A DNA stretch of 64,000 nucleotides from Hafnia alvei (GCF_964063325.1 NZ_OZ061315.1:558001-622000); one strand, 5' to 3'. Shown: positions 26,219 to 35,836, counted from the first letter of the stretch. A program made the numbers and translations. Notes: generated from the sequence alone by a model not told the origin.

Positions 26219-27706
26219 ATGAACAAAGAAATTCTGGCTGTTGTTGAGGCAGTTTCCAACGAAAAATCGCTTCCTCGCGAAAAAATTTTTGAAGCACTGG
26301 AAACTGCACTGGCGACTGCCACCAAGAAAAAATACGAACAAGAAATCGACGTTCGTGTTTGCATCGATCGCAAAACTGGCGATTTCGATACTTTCCGTCG
26401 CTGGGTTATCGTTGATGAAGTTACTCAACCAACCCGCGAAATTACTCTTGATGCGGCTCAGTTTGAAGATCCAGCACTACAGCTGGGTGAGTATGTAGAA
26501 GACCAGATTGAATCTGTAACCTTCGACCGTATTACGACTCAAACCGCAAAACAGGTTATCGTACAAAAAGTACGTGAAGCTGAACGCGCGATGGTGGTTG
26601 ATGCATTCCGTCAGCACCAAGGTGAGATCGTCACCGGCGTGGTTAAAAAAGTAAATCGCGACAACATCTCATTAGATCTGGGTAGCAATGCCGAAGCCGT
26701 TATTGGCCGTGAAGACATGCTTCCGCGTGAAAACTTCCGTCCAGGCGACCGTATCCGCGGTGTGCTGTATGACGTGCGTCCAGAAGCACGTGGCGCTCAG
26801 CTGTTTGTGAGCCGTTCACGTCCAGAAATGCTGATCGAGCTGTTCCGCATTGAAGTGCCGGAAATCGGCGAAGAAGTCATCGAAATTAAAGCCGCAGCCC
26901 GCGATCCGGGTTCTCGTGCGAAAATTGCGGTGAAAACCAACGATAAACGTATTGACCCGGTAGGGGCGTGTGTGGGTATGCGCGGTGCGCGTGTTCAGGC
27001 CGTTTCTAGCGAACTGGGTGGCGAACGTATCGACATCGTATTGTGGGATGACAATCCAGCACAGTTCGTTATCAATGCTATGGCGCCAGCCGACGTGGCT
27101 TCTATTGTTGTGGATGAAGATAAACACACAATGGACATCGCGGTTGAAGCAAGCAATCTGGCTCAGGCAATTGGGCGTAATGGGCAAAACGTTCGTCTGG
27201 CAGCTCAACTGAGCGGCTGGGAACTGAACGTAATGACCGTTGATGATCTTCAGGCCAAACATCAGGCCGAAGCTCACGCAGCTATCGATACATTCACCAA
27301 ATATCTCGATATTGATGAAGACTTCGCAACCCTGCTGGTTGAAGAAGGCTTCTCTACTCTGGAAGAACTGGCTTACGTTCCTGAACAGGAACTGTTGGCC
27401 ATTGACGGTCTGGATGAAGATACGGTAGACGCTTTGCGCGAGCGCGCAAAAAATGCGTTAACCACTCTGGCTTTGGCTCAGGAAGAAAGCCTGGGTGATC
27501 AAAAGCCAGCCGACGACCTGTTGGGTCTGGAAGGTTTAGACCGTGGTATCGCCTTTAAAATGGCCGCTCGTGGGGTTTGTACGCTGGAAGATCTTGCCGA
27601 GCAGGGCATCGACGATCTAGCCGATATTGAAGGCCTGAATAGTGAAAAGGCTGGCGAGCTGATTATGGCTGCGCGCAATATTTGCTGGTTTGGCGATAGT
27701 GAATAA
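26219..27706 (+). CDS. nusA: Transcription termination/antitermination factor NusA
   Basis: 495 residues, identical in length to E. coli. An N-terminal RNA-polymerase-binding domain (1-130) is followed by S1 (about 135-200, 'GEIVTGVVKKV'), two KH domains (200-345, with 'GACVGMRGARVQ' and 'AIGRNGQNVRLA'), and acidic repeats AR1 and AR2 at the C-terminus (LAIDGLDEDTVDALRERA; DIEGLNSEKAGELI). It acts in pausing, termination and rRNA antitermination. The ATG at 26219 lies 21 bases after the rimP stop. Confidence 0.98.
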   Translation: MNKEILAVVEAVSNEKSLPREKIFEALETALATATKKKYEQEIDVRVCIDRKTGDFDTFRRWVIVDEVTQPTREITLDAAQFEDPALQLGEYVEDQIESVTFDRITTQTAKQVIVQKVREAERAMVVDAFRQHQGEIVTGVVKKVNRDNISLDLGSNAEAVIGREDMLPRENFRPGDRIRGVLYDVRPEARGAQLFVSRSRPEMLIELFRIEVPEIGEEVIEIKAAARDPGSRAKIAVKTNDKRIDPVGACVGMRGARVQAVSSELGGERIDIVLWDDNPAQFVINAMAPADVASIVVDEDKHTMDIAVEASNLAQAIGRNGQNVRLAAQLSGWELNVMTVDDLQAKHQAEAHAAIDTFTKYLDIDEDFATLLVEEGFSTLEELAYVPEQELLAIDGLDEDTVDALRERAKNALTTLALAQEESLGDQKPADDLLGLEGLDRGIAFKMAARGVCTLEDLAEQGIDDLADIEGLNSEKAGELIMAARNICWFGDSE

Positions 27707-27730
27707 TGAACTGTAGCGGGAAGGAACAGC

Positions 27731-30433
27731 ATGACAGAAGTAACCGTAAAATCACTGGCAGCAGAGATACAGACTTCCGTTGATCGCCTGGTACAGCAGT
27801 TAGCTGATGCAGGGATTAAGAAGTCAGAAAATGATTCTGTGAGCCCACAGGAAAGAGAAACATTATTAGCTCATTTAAATCGTGAGCATGGCAGCGCATC
27901 AGGTAAACTGACGCTGCAGCGTAAAACACGCAGCACATTGAATGTTCCAAGCACCGGCGGAAAAAGCAAAGCCGTGCAAATTGAGGTCCGCAAAAAGCGC
28001 ACTTATGTAAAAGGCGATGCTGCAGCTGAACAGGCTGAAGCAGAAGCACAGGCACAGCGTGAAGCGGAAGAGCAGGCTCGTCGTGAGACTGAAGAGAAAG
28101 CAAAACGTGAAGCAGAAGAAAAAGCGAAGCGTATTGCTGAAGATCAGGCGAAACGTAACCTGGAAGAGCAAGCCAAACGTGAGGCCGCTGATAAAGCTAA
28201 GCGTGGCGCAGCGGAAAGTGAAAAAGTGACGAATCAAAATACCGACGAAAAAACCAAAGCTGCGCATGCTGAGAAAGCGCGCCGTGAAGCCGAAGCTGCT
28301 GTACTGAAACGCAAAGCTGAAGAAGAAGCACTGCGTAAGCTTGAAGAAGACGCTAAGCGTGTTTCTGAAGAAGCTCGCAAAATGGCTGAAGCTAACGAAG
28401 GCAAAGCGCCAGAAGCAGAGACCGCAGAAGATACTTCTGACTACCACGTAACCACTTCTCATCATGCTCGCGAAGCAGAAGATGAAAACGACCGTCAGGT
28501 TGAAGCTGGTCGCGCTCGTGCACGTACCGCAACCAAAGCGACTAAGCAGAAGAAAGGCAATAAACTGTCTGAATCTAAAGCCGATCGTGAAGAAGCGCGT
28601 GCTCAGACTCGTGGTGGTAAAGGCAAACGTAAACCAAGCACTCTGCAGCAAGGCTTCAACAAGCCTGCTCAAGCGGTTAACCGTGACGTCATCATTGGCG
28701 AAACCATTACCGTTGCAGAACTGGCTAACAAAATGGCTGTTAAAGGCTCCCAAGTCATCAAAGCAATGATGAAAATGGGCGCTATGGCTACCATCAATCA
28801 GGTCATCGATCAGGAAACTGCTCAGATGGTTGCTGAAGAAATGGGCCATAAAGTTATCCTGCGTCGTGAAAACGAGCTGGAAGAAGCAGTAATGAGCGAC
28901 CGTGATACCGGTGCAGCCGCTGAGCCACGTGCTCCAGTTGTAACCATCATGGGCCACGTTGACCACGGTAAAACTTCCCTGCTGGACTACATCCGCTCCA
29001 CGAAAGTGGCATCGGGCGAAGCAGGTGGTATTACTCAGCACATCGGTGCTTACCACGTAGAAACCGACAACGGTATGATCACCTTCCTGGATACCCCAGG
29101 TCACGCCGCATTTACTTCTATGCGTGCTCGTGGTGCTCAGGCTACAGACATCGTTGTTCTGGTTGTTGCTGCCGACGATGGCGTAATGCCACAGACTATC
29201 GAAGCAATCCAGCATGCTAAAGCGGCAAAAGTGCCGGTTGTTGTTGCTGTGAACAAAATCGATAAGCCTGAAGCGGATATGGATCGCGTTAAAAACGAAC
29301 TGTCCCAGTACGGCGTAATGCCAGAAGAGTGGGGCGGCGAGTCTCAGTTCATCCCAGTATCGGCTAAAGCGGGTACCGGTATTGATGATCTGCTGGATGC
29401 TATCCTGCTGCAGGCAGAAGTTCTGGAATTGAAAGCAGTTCGCAGCGGTATGGCGAGCGGCGTTGTTATCGAATCCTTCCTGGATAAAGGTCGCGGTCCG
29501 GTTGCAACTGTTCTGGTTCAAGAAGGTACGCTGAACAAAGGCGATATCGTTCTGTGTGGCTTCGAGTATGGCCGTGTGCGTGCGATGCGCGACGAAATGG
29601 GCCGCGAAGTGACCTCTGCGGGTCCTTCTATCCCTGTAGAAATTCTGGGTCTGTCCAGCGTTCCTGCTGCCGGTGACGAAGCGACCGTTGTTCGTGACGA
29701 GAAAAAAGCCCGTGAAGTTGCTCTGTATCGTCAGGGTAAATTCCGCGAAGTTAAACTGGCTCGTCAGCAGAAATCTAAACTGGAAAACATGTTTGCGAAC
29801 ATGAGCGAAGGTGAAGTTTCTGAACTGAACATCGTACTGAAATCTGACGTACAGGGTTCTTGCGAAGCGATTTCCGATGCATTGTTAGGTCTGTCTACCG
29901 ATGAAGTGAAAGTGAAAATTGTTGGCTCCGGCGTGGGCGGCATCACTGAAACTGACGCGACTCTGGCCGCTGCATCTAACGCTATCATCCTTGGCTTCAA
30001 CGTTCGTGCCGACGCTTCTGCGCGCCGCGTGATTGAAACTGAAAGCCTGGATCTGCGTTACTACTCCGTCATCTATAACCTGATTGACGAAGTTAAGCAG
30101 GCGATGAGCGGTATGTTAGCGCCTGAATATCGTCAAGAAATCATCGGCTTGGCCGAAGTTCGTGACGTATTCAAATCACCTAAGTTTGGTGCTATCGCAG
30201 GCTGTATGGTTACTGAAGGCGTCGTTAAACGTCACAACCCAATCCGCGTTCTGCGTGACAACGTGGTTATCTATGAAGGCGAGCTGGAATCTCTGCGCCG
30301 CTTCAAAGATGACGTTAACGAAGTCCGTAACGGTATGGAATGTGGTATCGGTGTTAAGAACTACAACGACGTTCGCACTGGCGATATGATCGAAGTATTC
30401 GAAATCATCGAAGTTAAGCGTACCATTGAGTAA
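27731..30433 (+). CDS. infB: Translation initiation factor IF-2
   Basis: 900 residues (E. coli 890). The N-terminal region is a long Ala/Glu/Lys/Arg helix-forming stretch (about 100-225). The GTPase core holds G1 GHVDHGKT, G3 DTPGHAAF, G4 NKID and G5 SAKAG, followed by domains II-IV that bind fMet-tRNA. A GTG at codon 166 (28226), in the context KVTNQN, aligns with the internal start that gives the shorter IF2-beta form in E. coli. The length difference comes from the Ala/Glu-rich region. Confidence 0.98.
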   Translation: MTEVTVKSLAAEIQTSVDRLVQQLADAGIKKSENDSVSPQERETLLAHLNREHGSASGKLTLQRKTRSTLNVPSTGGKSKAVQIEVRKKRTYVKGDAAAEQAEAEAQAQREAEEQARRETEEKAKREAEEKAKRIAEDQAKRNLEEQAKREAADKAKRGAAESEKVTNQNTDEKTKAAHAEKARREAEAAVLKRKAEEEALRKLEEDAKRVSEEARKMAEANEGKAPEAETAEDTSDYHVTTSHHAREAEDENDRQVEAGRARARTATKATKQKKGNKLSESKADREEARAQTRGGKGKRKPSTLQQGFNKPAQAVNRDVIIGETITVAELANKMAVKGSQVIKAMMKMGAMATINQVIDQETAQMVAEEMGHKVILRRENELEEAVMSDRDTGAAAEPRAPVVTIMGHVDHGKTSLLDYIRSTKVASGEAGGITQHIGAYHVETDNGMITFLDTPGHAAFTSMRARGAQATDIVVLVVAADDGVMPQTIEAIQHAKAAKVPVVVAVNKIDKPEADMDRVKNELSQYGVMPEEWGGESQFIPVSAKAGTGIDDLLDAILLQAEVLELKAVRSGMASGVVIESFLDKGRGPVATVLVQEGTLNKGDIVLCGFEYGRVRAMRDEMGREVTSAGPSIPVEILGLSSVPAAGDEATVVRDEKKAREVALYRQGKFREVKLARQQKSKLENMFANMSEGEVSELNIVLKSDVQGSCEAISDALLGLSTDEVKVKIVGSGVGGITETDATLAAASNAIILGFNVRADASARRVIETESLDLRYYSVIYNLIDEVKQAMSGMLAPEYRQEIIGLAEVRDVFKSPKFGAIAGCMVTEGVVKRHNPIRVLRDNVVIYEGELESLRRFKDDVNEVRNGMECGIGVKNYNDVRTGDMIEVFEIIEVKRTIE

Positions 30434-30463
30434 TTAGGTAAGCGCTCAGCTTATAATATCTTT

Positions 30464-30482
30464 GGGGGGCTTAATGCCCCCC
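30464..30482 (+). other. GC-rich hairpin between infB and rbfA
   Basis: GGGGGGC-TTAAT-GCCCCCC forms a perfect 7-bp stem with no T-run, so it is not a classical terminator. It may be a processing or stability element within the operon. Confidence 0.6.
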
Positions 30483-30505
30483 GATTCGTCTGGGAGGAAT
30501 CCATA

Positions 30506-30916
30506 ATGGCAAAAGAATTCAGCCGTACTCAGCGTGTATCTCAAGAGATGCAGAAAGAGATTGCGATCATTTTGCAACGTGAAGTTAAAGATCCCCGCAT
30601 CGGCATGGTGACGGTATCTGGCGTTGAAGTATCCCGCGATTTGGCTTATGCCAAAGTGTTTGTCACTTTCTTGAATGATAGCGATCCAAACGCTGTTCGA
30701 GTCGGCCTTAAAGCGCTGCATGAAGCCTCTGGCTTTATCCGCATGCTGATTGGTAAAGCAATGCGTCTGCGTGTTGTACCTGAGCTGACTTTCGCATACG
30801 ACAACTCTTTAGTTGAAGGTATGCGTATGTCTAACTTGGTGACTAGCGTTGTGAAAAATGACGAAGAGCGTCGCTCTGCGTCAGGTGATACTTCAGGTAA
30901 CGCTGAGGAGGAATAA
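30506..30916 (+). CDS. rbfA: 30S ribosome-binding factor A
   Basis: 136 residues, KH-like fold. It begins MAKEFSRTQRVSQEMQKE and includes 'DPRIGMVTVSGVEVSRDL' and 'RLRVVPELTF'. It is a cold-shock-linked 16S maturation factor. GGGAGGAAT ribosome site before the ATG. Its TAA overlaps the truB ATG (TAATG). Confidence 0.97.
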   Translation: MAKEFSRTQRVSQEMQKEIAIILQREVKDPRIGMVTVSGVEVSRDLAYAKVFVTFLNDSDPNAVRVGLKALHEASGFIRMLIGKAMRLRVVPELTFAYDNSLVEGMRMSNLVTSVVKNDEERRSASGDTSGNAEEE

Positions 30917-31869
30917 TGTCACGACCTCGCCGTCGCGGCCGTGATATTAACGGCGTTCTGTTATTAGACAAACACCAAGGTCTATCCTCAAATGACGTTT
31001 TGCAGAAAGTAAAACGCATCTATAACGCCAATAAAGCAGGCCATACCGGTGCACTAGATCCTTTAGCAACCGGTATGCTGCCTATTTGTTTAGGCGAATC
31101 GACCAAATTTTCTCAGTTCTTGCTGGATGCCGATAAACGCTACCGCGTGATTGCGCGTTTAGGGCAAAGAACGAATACCTCGGATGCTGATGGCGAAGTG
31201 GTTCAGGAACGTCCTGTGGAGTTTACTCAGGAACAACTGGATGCGGCGCTGGAGCAGTTCCGTGGTGATAGCCAACAAATTCCATCGATGTACTCTGCGC
31301 TTAAACACCAAGGTAAGCCGCTGTATGAGTATGCGCGTCAGGGCATTGATGTCCCACGTGAAGCTCGCGACATTACGGTGTATGAGTTGCAGTTTATCCG
31401 CTGGGAAGGCGATGAGTTAGAGTTAGAAATCCACTGCTCGAAAGGTACTTATATCCGAACCATCATTGATGATTTGGGTGAGGTTTTAGGTTGTGGTGCA
31501 CACGTCATCTATTTGCGTCGTGTACAGGTTTCTAATTATCCGTCAGAGCGCATGGTTTCTCTGGAGCAATTGCAGCAAATGGTCGCCGCTGCCGAAGAGG
31601 CTGGCATTGAACCTAGAACGGTTCTCGATCCGCTGCTGTTGCCGATGGATACCGCTGCGTCTCATTTGCCGGAAATTAATCTAACCGATGTGGTTGCCGC
31701 CTATGTTCTTCAAGGACAGCCAGTGCAGGTGCAAGGTTTGCCTGCTGAAGGTATGGTGCGCATCAATGTGGGTGAGAAACGTCGATTTATCGGCGTTGGC
31801 GAAGTGGATGACCAAGGACGCTTGGCACCACGTCGCCTAGTAGTAGAAGAACGCGTTCCTGAAGAGTAA
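30916..31869 (+). CDS. truB: tRNA pseudouridine-55 synthase
   Basis: 317 residues (E. coli 314). It makes pseudouridine 55 in nearly all tRNAs. The catalytic Asp lies in 'GHTGALDPLATGMLPICLG'. 'RYRVIARLGQRTNTSDADG' and 'KGTYIRTIIDDLG' are family motifs, and a PUA-like domain forms the C-terminus. The start shares a base with the rbfA stop. Confidence 0.97.
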   Translation: MSRPRRRGRDINGVLLLDKHQGLSSNDVLQKVKRIYNANKAGHTGALDPLATGMLPICLGESTKFSQFLLDADKRYRVIARLGQRTNTSDADGEVVQERPVEFTQEQLDAALEQFRGDSQQIPSMYSALKHQGKPLYEYARQGIDVPREARDITVYELQFIRWEGDELELEIHCSKGTYIRTIIDDLGEVLGCGAHVIYLRRVQVSNYPSERMVSLEQLQQMVAAAEEAGIEPRTVLDPLLLPMDTAASHLPEINLTDVVAAYVLQGQPVQVQGLPAEGMVRINVGEKRRFIGVGEVDDQGRLAPRRLVVEERVPEE

Positions 31870-31943
31870 GGTGCTCTGAAGACGATAAGGTGCTTTGTTG
31901 CGATCTTATTGCGCTCAGAGTAGAATAGCGCGGCTTATGTATT

Positions 31944-32009
31944 GGGCAGCTGAATTAGAGATCGGCGCCCGCCTTTTTAATCGTTTTATGAATTTGGAGT
32001 TCTATAATG
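31944..32009 (+). promoter_or_regulatory. rpsO leader / S15 autogenous operator
   Basis: The segment CTGAATTAGAGATCGGCG (31950-31967) is nearly the same as in the E. coli rpsO leader, where a pseudoknot binds S15 and traps the 30S subunit. GGGC (31944-31947) can pair with GCCC (31967-31970). The TTGGAGT ribosome site and ATG follow. Confidence 0.65.
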
Positions 32010-32276
32010 TCTCTAAGTGTTGAAGCTAAAGCTCAAATCGTTGCTGACTTCGGTCGTGACGCTAACGACAGCGGTTCCACCGAAGTTCAGGTTGCTCTGT
32101 TAACTGCACAGATCAACCACCTGCAAGGTCACTTCGCTGAACACAAAAAAGATCACCACAGCCGTCGTGGTCTGCTGCGTATGGTTTCTCAGCGTCGTAA
32201 GCTGCTGGATTACCTCAAGCGTAAAGATGTAGCTCGCTACACCAGCCTGATCGAACGTCTGGGTCTGCGTCGCTAG
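32007..32276 (+). CDS. rpsO: 30S ribosomal protein S15
   Basis: 89 residues, the standard length, starting MSLSVEAKAQIV. The four-helix rRNA-binding segments 'HLQGHFAEHKKDHHSRRGLL' and 'RRKLLDYLKRKD' are present. Autoregulated through its leader in E. coli. A hairpin terminator separates it partly from pnp. Confidence 0.99.
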   Translation: MSLSVEAKAQIVADFGRDANDSGSTEVQVALLTAQINHLQGHFAEHKKDHHSRRGLLRMVSQRRKLLDYLKRKDVARYTSLIERLGLRR

Positions 32277-32296
32277 TCCAAACGATTTTCTGAAGT

Positions 32297-32325
32297 AAAG
32301 GGGCCTAGATTGGCCCCTTTCTTCT
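32297..32325 (+). terminator. rpsO terminator/attenuator
   Basis: Stem AAAGGGGCC / GGCCCCTTT with a TAGATT loop and a short pyrimidine tail. In E. coli the equivalent (t1) allows read-through to pnp. Confidence 0.85.
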
Positions 32326-32608
32326 AGGAAGCAATTGCGAATCAGGTTAATGTATTGTAGTTAACTCAAATTCGGTTGTTAAAATCGTTGCTGTTAAAGA
32401 AATAAGCGTTAAAACTTGAGTCGGTTAGACTGTTGCTGATAACGCATGCCGAGTGACGATCCTTTTTGCAGATGTTCGCGCGGCTAATGCAAGTCTCTGG
32501 ATGACCAGTGATTTCCATTAGTCGCGAGAATGCAACAAAGTGATCGAAGGCAAAAGCGTGATGGTGCTTTGATGGCGCCATTAAACTTATAAAGATAAGG
32601 AAAATACT
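32326..32608 (+). promoter_or_regulatory. pnp leader with RNase III-type stem
   Basis: The arms at 32479-32489 (CGCGGCTAATG) and 32516-32526 (CATTAGTCGCG) pair at ten of eleven positions. In E. coli an RNase III-cut stem in the pnp leader mediates PNPase autocontrol, and the antisense small RNA SraG is encoded in the same gap. I see the stem but cannot confirm a SraG equivalent. No protein gene in the gap. Confidence 0.6.
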
Positions 32609-34723
32609 TTGCTGAATCCTATCGTTCGCAAATTCCAATACGGTCAGAATACCGTAACGCTGGAAACTGGCATGATGGCTCGCCAAGCCACTGCTGCTGT
32701 AATGGTTACCATGGATGATACCGCGGTATTCGTTACCGTTGTTGGTGCTAAAAAAGCTAAAGAAGGCCAGAGCTTCTTCCCTCTGACCGTTAACTATCAG
32801 GAGCGTACTTACGCTGCTGGTCGTTTCCCAGGTGGTTTCTTCCGTCGTGAAGGCCGTCCTGGTGAAGGCGAAACTCTGATTGCGCGTCTGATTGACCGCC
32901 CAGTTCGCCCACTGTTCCCAGAAGGCTTCCTGAACGAAGTTCAGGTAGTTGCTACCGTTGTTTCTGTAAACCCGCAGGTTAGCCCAGACATCGTTGCGAT
33001 GATCGGTGCTTCTGCTGCCCTGAGCCTGTCTGGTATTCCATTCAATGGCCCAATCGGTGCAGCCCGCGTTGGTTACATCAACGACCAGTATGTGCTGAAC
33101 CCAACAACAGATGAGCTGCAAGAAAGCAAGCTGGATCTGGTTGTTGCAGGTACCGAAGGCGCAGTGCTGATGGTTGAATCTGAAGCTCAACTGCTGAGCG
33201 AAGACCAGATGCTGGGTGCCGTTGTATTCGGTCACGATCAGCAGCAGGTTGTTATTGAAAACATCAAGGCGTTGGTTGCTGAAGCTGGCAAGCCACGTTG
33301 GGAATGGGCTGCTCCAGCTGTTAACGAAGCGCTGCACGCGCGCGTTGCTGCTCTGGCTGAAACCCGTATCGGCGATGCATACCACATCACTGAAAAACAG
33401 GCTCGTTACGCTCAGGTTGATCAGATCAAAGCTGACGTTATCGCTGCTCTGCAGGCTGAAGACGAATCTCTGAGCGCTGGCGAAATCGCTGATGTTCTGG
33501 GTTCACTGGAGAAAAATGTCGTACGTAGCCGTGTGCTGCGTGGCGAGCCACGTATCGATGGCCGTGAAAAAGATATGATCCGTGGTCTGGACGTTCGCAC
33601 TGGCGTACTGCCTCGCACCCATGGTTCTGCACTGTTCACTCGTGGTGAAACTCAGGCTCTGGTTACCGCAACTCTGGGTACAGAACGTGATGCTCAGAAC
33701 ATTGATGGCCTGACCGGCGAGCAGACTGACCGCTTCCTGCTACACTATAACTTCCCTCCGTACTCCGTAGGGGAAACTGGCATGATGGGCTCACCTAAGC
33801 GTCGTGAAATTGGTCACGGTCGTTTGGCGAAGCGCGGCGTGCTGGCAGTAATGCCTAAGCAAGACGAATTCCCGTACACCGTTCGTGTGGTTTCAGAAAT
33901 CACCGAATCTAACGGTTCTTCTTCTATGGCCTCTGTTTGTGGTGCTTCACTGGCACTGATGGACGCAGGCGTACCGATCAAAGCGGCCGTTGCTGGTATC
34001 GCTATGGGTCTGGTTAAAGAAGACGAAAACTTCGTTGTTCTGTCTGATATTCTGGGTGACGAAGATCATCTGGGCGACATGGACTTCAAAGTTGCAGGTA
34101 GCCGCGAAGGTATCACTGCACTGCAGATGGATATTAAAATCGAAGGCATCACCCGCGAAATCATGCAGGTGGCTCTGAATCAGGCTAAAGGTGCACGTCT
34201 GCACATTCTGGGTGTAATGGAACAGGCGATTAATGCGCCGCGTGGCGATATTTCTGAATTCGCTCCACGTATCCATACCATCAAGATCAATCCTGAGAAG
34301 ATCAAAGATGTCATCGGTAAAGGTGGTTCTGTGATTCGTGCACTGACTGACGAAACTGGAACAACTATCGAAATCGAAGATGATGGTACGATTAAAATTG
34401 CAGCAACCGACAACGAAAAAGCGAAACATGCTATTCGTCGCATCGAAGAAATTACTGCTGAAATCGAAGTTGGCCGCATCTATCAGGGTAAAGTAACCCG
34501 TATCGTTGATTTCGGTGCATTTGTTGCTATCGGTGGCGGTAAAGAAGGTCTGGTTCATATTTCTCAGATCGCTGACAAGCGTGTTGAGAAAGTGACTGAC
34601 TATCTGCAGATGGGTCAAGATGTTCCTGTTAAGGTATTGGAAGTTGACCGTCAGGGTCGCGTCCGCCTGAGCATCAAAGAAGCAAGCGCGCCAGAACAGG
34701 CTGCTGCTCCAGCTGCTGAATAA
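32609..34723 (+). CDS. pnp: Polynucleotide phosphorylase
   Basis: 704 residues from TTG (MLNPIVRKF), the same unusual start as E. coli pnp. Two RNase PH-like domains (about 1-210 and 310-545) flank a helical linker. A KH domain follows ('DVIGKGGSVIRAL', about 560-590), then S1 (620-690, 'GKVTRIVDFGAFVAI'). It degrades RNA phosphorolytically within the degradosome. The C-terminal Ala/Pro-rich tail is short (E. coli is 711). Confidence 0.98.
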   Translation: MLNPIVRKFQYGQNTVTLETGMMARQATAAVMVTMDDTAVFVTVVGAKKAKEGQSFFPLTVNYQERTYAAGRFPGGFFRREGRPGEGETLIARLIDRPVRPLFPEGFLNEVQVVATVVSVNPQVSPDIVAMIGASAALSLSGIPFNGPIGAARVGYINDQYVLNPTTDELQESKLDLVVAGTEGAVLMVESEAQLLSEDQMLGAVVFGHDQQQVVIENIKALVAEAGKPRWEWAAPAVNEALHARVAALAETRIGDAYHITEKQARYAQVDQIKADVIAALQAEDESLSAGEIADVLGSLEKNVVRSRVLRGEPRIDGREKDMIRGLDVRTGVLPRTHGSALFTRGETQALVTATLGTERDAQNIDGLTGEQTDRFLLHYNFPPYSVGETGMMGSPKRREIGHGRLAKRGVLAVMPKQDEFPYTVRVVSEITESNGSSSMASVCGASLALMDAGVPIKAAVAGIAMGLVKEDENFVVLSDILGDEDHLGDMDFKVAGSREGITALQMDIKIEGITREIMQVALNQAKGARLHILGVMEQAINAPRGDISEFAPRIHTIKINPEKIKDVIGKGGSVIRALTDETGTTIEIEDDGTIKIAATDNEKAKHAIRRIEEITAEIEVGRIYQGKVTRIVDFGAFVAIGGGKEGLVHISQIADKRVEKVTDYLQMGQDVPVKVLEVDRQGRVRLSIKEASAPEQAAAPAAE

Positions 34724-34739
34724 CAAGCCGTTCAGTATT

Positions 34740-34771
34740 ACGGCTTCCTGCATAGGTGGGAAGCCGTTTGT
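34740..34771 (+). terminator. Hairpin after pnp
   Basis: ACGGCTTCC / GGAAGCCGT with a ten-base loop and a short T-rich tail. Likely a weak terminator or 3'-end stabiliser before nlpI. Confidence 0.6.
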
Positions 34772-34846
34772 TACGCAAATACAGGATGTATTTGCTTATA
34801 TGGATGATAGGAAATCAATCCGATGTTGGTCTTCGGGAGTTGGGAA

Positions 34847-35731
34847 ATGAAGCCTATCTTGCGCTGGTGTTACGTTGCGACAGCAATTCTGCTGGCAGGA
34901 TGCAGCAACCTTGATTGGCGTAAAGACGAAGTACTAGCAATTCCGTTACAGCCTTCGCTGCAACAGGAAGTCATGCTGGCGCGCATGGAACAAATCCTTG
35001 CCAGCCGTGCATTGACAGATGATGAACGCGCACAGCTTTTATATGAGCGCGGAGTACTGTATGATAGTCTCGGACTGAGGGCTTTAGCGCGTAACGATTT
35101 TTCGCAAGCGCTGGCTATTCGTCCTGATATGCCAGAAGTTTTTAACTATCTGGGGATTTACTTAACGCAGGCTGGCAATTTTGATGCCGCCTATGAAGCG
35201 TTTGATTCTGTACTAGAGCTTGATCCAACTTATAACTACGCGCGTTTAAACCGAGGCATCGCACTGTATTATGGTGGTCGATACCCGTTAGCGCAGGATG
35301 ATCTGCAGGCGTTTTATCAAGACGATCCCAATGATCCATTCCGTTCGTTATGGCTTTACCTTGTGGAACGTGAAATCGATCCAAAGAAAGCCACTGCCTC
35401 GCTGGAACAGCGATATAACAAGGCGAACAGGAATCAATGGGGATGGAATATTGTCGAATTCTACCTGGGCACCATCAATCAGAAAACATTGATGACACGC
35501 TTACAGGAAGATGCAACGGATAACACTTCGCTCGCTGAGCATCTCAGTGAAACTGACTTCTATTTAGGTAAATATTACCTGAGTCTGGGGGACAAGAGCA
35601 GTGCCTCTGCGCTGTTCAAACTGACGGTTGCCAACAACGTACATAACTTTGTTGAGCACCGCTATGCACTGTTGGAATTGGCGCTTTTGGGCCAAGAGCA
35701 AGACGACCTATCAGAATCGGACCAGCAATAG
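34847..35731 (+). CDS. nlpI: Lipoprotein NlpI, TPR adaptor
   Basis: 294 residues, exactly E. coli length, from the ATG at 34847 (MKPILRWCYV) with CGGGAG upstream. The lipobox LLAGC places the lipidated Cys at residue 19. Tetratricopeptide repeats follow, for example 'AQLLYERGVLYDSLGL' and 'PEVFNYLGIYLTQAGNF'. It is an outer-membrane lipoprotein that guides the protease Prc to peptidoglycan hydrolases such as MepS. Confidence 0.96.
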   Translation: MKPILRWCYVATAILLAGCSNLDWRKDEVLAIPLQPSLQQEVMLARMEQILASRALTDDERAQLLYERGVLYDSLGLRALARNDFSQALAIRPDMPEVFNYLGIYLTQAGNFDAAYEAFDSVLELDPTYNYARLNRGIALYYGGRYPLAQDDLQAFYQDDPNDPFRSLWLYLVEREIDPKKATASLEQRYNKANRNQWGWNIVEFYLGTINQKTLMTRLQEDATDNTSLAEHLSETDFYLGKYYLSLGDKSSASALFKLTVANNVHNFVEHRYALLELALLGQEQDDLSESDQQ

Positions 35732-35769
35732 CTGACGAACAACTACGCCTATACTTTTTAATTGCTTTA

Positions 35770-35795
35770 TCACCTCCTTGAGGTGAGGGCTTTTT
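35770..35795 (+). terminator. Hairpin after nlpI
   Basis: TCACCTC-CTT-GAGGTGA, then GGGC and five T. Confidence 0.6.
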
Positions 35796-35836
35796 GTTCG
35801 TTATTTAATCTAATTTGAGCCGGTTCACACTTTTCA

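Noticed and set aside
27899..29521. A 540-codon open frame on the minus strand across infB
   Set aside because: It lies opposite a highly conserved gene, its product is a shadow of the codon bias (Phe/Ser/Cys-rich, no domain), and it has no ribosome site of note.
32366..33385. A 339-codon minus-strand frame over the pnp leader and 5' end
   Set aside because: Antisense shadow of pnp with low-complexity composition and no recognisable domain. An antisense RNA like SraG may exist here, but not this protein.
33947..34753. A 268-codon minus-strand frame over the pnp 3' half
   Set aside because: Opposite a well-conserved coding region; composition typical of antisense frames.
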